From positions 1 to 7,183 of the forward strand of contig JAIEPI010000116.1 of NCBI GenBank assembly GCA_019749855.1: DNA of 7,183 bases, given 5' to 3'. Each line of letters starts with the position of its first letter. Positions within the stretch are counted from its first letter, which is position 1. A model generated the notes under the pieces. That model saw only the letters and a list, made by a program, of their open reading frames with translations, made no database searches and had not been told where the DNA came from. The stretch is from Rickettsiales bacterium. GTDB lineage: Bacteria > Pseudomonadota > Alphaproteobacteria > Rickettsiales > UBA998. Positions 6,335 through 7,183 of this stretch are shown here, one piece after another. The translations under genes and the position numbers were made by a program.

Positions 6335-6387
6335 GGCTTTGCTACATGTAATGAATAACGCCAATGTATAAGAAAGCGCTTATTTTC

Positions 6388-7183
6388 ATGCAAGATGAAT
6401 CCCTGATACCCCTTATGCAGCGTATCGCTGAAGCTTTGGATAGGCTGGCACCCCCTGCCCCCACGGGCCAGATGCATCTGCCTGATGCCAACGCTTATGT
6501 TTGGCACCCACCGGCACGTTTTGAGCCATTGCAAAACACTCACGCCTTGCCACTGAAGCTTATTTTGGGAGTCGATCAACAAAAACAGCTATTGCTGGAA
6601 AATACGCGCCGTTTTGCGGGTGGATTTGCCGCCAATAATACGCTGCTTTGGGGTGCACGTGGCACCGGAAAAAGTTCACTCGTGAAGGCCGTGCATCACG
6701 AAGTGGTGCATGAGAAACAGAGCGATCTGGCACTCATTGAACTGGCGAGAGAAGACATTGGCACCCTGCCAAAAATGCTGCCCCATCTGCACGGTTTGCC
6801 ACGCCGCTTTATCATCCTGTGTGATGATTTGTCGTTTGATAACGATGACAGCAGCTATAAATCACTAAAATCCGTCCTTGAAGGCGGACTGCTTAGCCGC
6901 CCCGACAATGTATTATTTTACGCGACGTCAAACCGCCGTCATCTGTTACCGCGTGAGATGCAGGAAAATGAGCATGCCGCGGCCATCCATGTGAATGATG
7001 TCATCGATGAGAAAGTCTCTCTGTCTGATCGTTTCGGTTTATGGCTGGGATTTCAGGCGATGGATCAGGCAACCTATCTCTCCATTATTGCCGCGTATGA
7101 TGCGTATTTTAATCTGGGCATGGATGAAACTGAGCGCAATGCACAGGCCATTGCCTGGTCACGTACACGCGGTGCATGCTCAG
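6388..7183 (+). CDS. DUF815 family P-loop ATPase (partial, 3' end outside window)
   Basis: The frame is open to the right edge, giving 265 visible residues. It fits the DUF815 ATPase family (PF05673), AAA+-type proteins of unknown cellular role. An N-terminal helix, RIAEALDRLAPPAP (12-25), is followed by LENTRRFAGGFAANNTLLWG (70-89). The Walker A is GARGTGKS (89-96). A Walker B-like strand FIILCDDLSF (141-150) carries Asp146-Asp147, YATSNRRHLLPREM (178-191) resembles sensor 1, and VSLSDRFGLWLGF (210-222) may hold an arginine finger at Arg215. Family proteins are usually about 280-300 residues, so little is missing. I prefer the ATG at 6388, which aligns with family N-termini. An in-frame ATG at 6364 would add MYKKALIF. 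No strong ribosome binding site precedes either. The gene diverges from the photolyase, with about 53 nt between starts. In Alphaproteobacteria I recall DUF815 genes near yajC. Confidence 0.9.
   Translation, partial: MQDESLIPLMQRIAEALDRLAPPAPTGQMHLPDANAYVWHPPARFEPLQNTHALPLKLILGVDQQKQLLLENTRRFAGGFAANNTLLWGARGTGKSSLVKAVHHEVVHEKQSDLALIELAREDIGTLPKMLPHLHGLPRRFIILCDDLSFDNDDSSYKSLKSVLEGGLLSRPDNVLFYATSNRRHLLPREMQENEHAAAIHVNDVIDEKVSLSDRFGLWLGFQAMDQATYLSIIAAYDAYFNLGMDETERNAQAIAWSRTRGACS

Noticed and set aside
6335..6364. TTG start at 6364 for the photolyase
   Set aside because: It adds ten residues atypical of the family and has no ribosome binding site; the ATG at 6334 gives a normal N-terminus.
5807..6582. 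Long alternative frames over the photolyase start (183-residue plus-strand frame 5807-6358; 182-residue minus-strand frame 6034-6582)
   Set aside because: They overlap the clearly homologous photolyase and DUF815 genes in other frames, are rich in Cys/His/Gln with no recognisable domain, and are best explained as shadows.
1..7183. CRISPR array, tRNA or rRNA genes, insertion sequences, defence or phage genes
   Set aside because: No regularly spaced direct repeats, tRNA-like cloverleaf, transposase motifs or phage-type proteins were seen on either strand.

Overview
No previously undescribed system is evident here. The window looks like ordinary chromosomal housekeeping DNA from an alphaproteobacterium of moderate GC, judged by eye to be near 50%. 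That placement is inferred from three things: the Fe-superoxide dismutase style, a DUF815 ATPase, and a YajC-SecD module followed by an Mth938-family gene. I recall this neighbourhood as characteristic of Alphaproteobacteria. Genus cannot be resolved from this sequence alone.

Layout. Positions 1-154 may hold the last 50 codons of a plus-strand gene, at low confidence. A promoter with repeated short boxes follows, then sodB (246-872, plus). A strong A/T-flanked hairpin at 891-923 ends sodB. It also ends a converging minus-strand operon, which reads in transcription order: promoter (3814-3841), rpmG (3779-3612), yajC (3612-3217), a 293-nt gap carrying an inverted-repeat element, secD (2923-1337) and an Mth938/DUF498 gene (1330-956). 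Upstream of it, also on the minus strand, is a two-gene unit: a class I photolyase (6334-4907) followed 26 nt later by an integral membrane protein of the UPF0104/LPG-synthase transmembrane family (4880-3954). Divergent from the photolyase, on the plus strand, a DUF815 P-loop ATPase starts near 6388 and runs off the right edge.

How the genes work together. YajC and SecD are auxiliary parts of the Sec translocon. rpmG (ribosomal protein L33) is fused to yajC by a TAATG stop/start overlap, which ties a ribosomal protein to the translocon operon. SodB and the photolyase are stress-protection enzymes against superoxide and UV pyrimidine dimers. They are not co-transcribed.

The features most worth a second look are the absence of secF from its usual place after secD, the rpmG-yajC coupling, the near-perfect 27-bp inverted repeat between yajC and secD, and the repeated box pairs over the sodB promoter. 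Two further points are the very similar architecture of the two best promoters and a photolyase whose antenna-binding Asn-Glu pair appears replaced.
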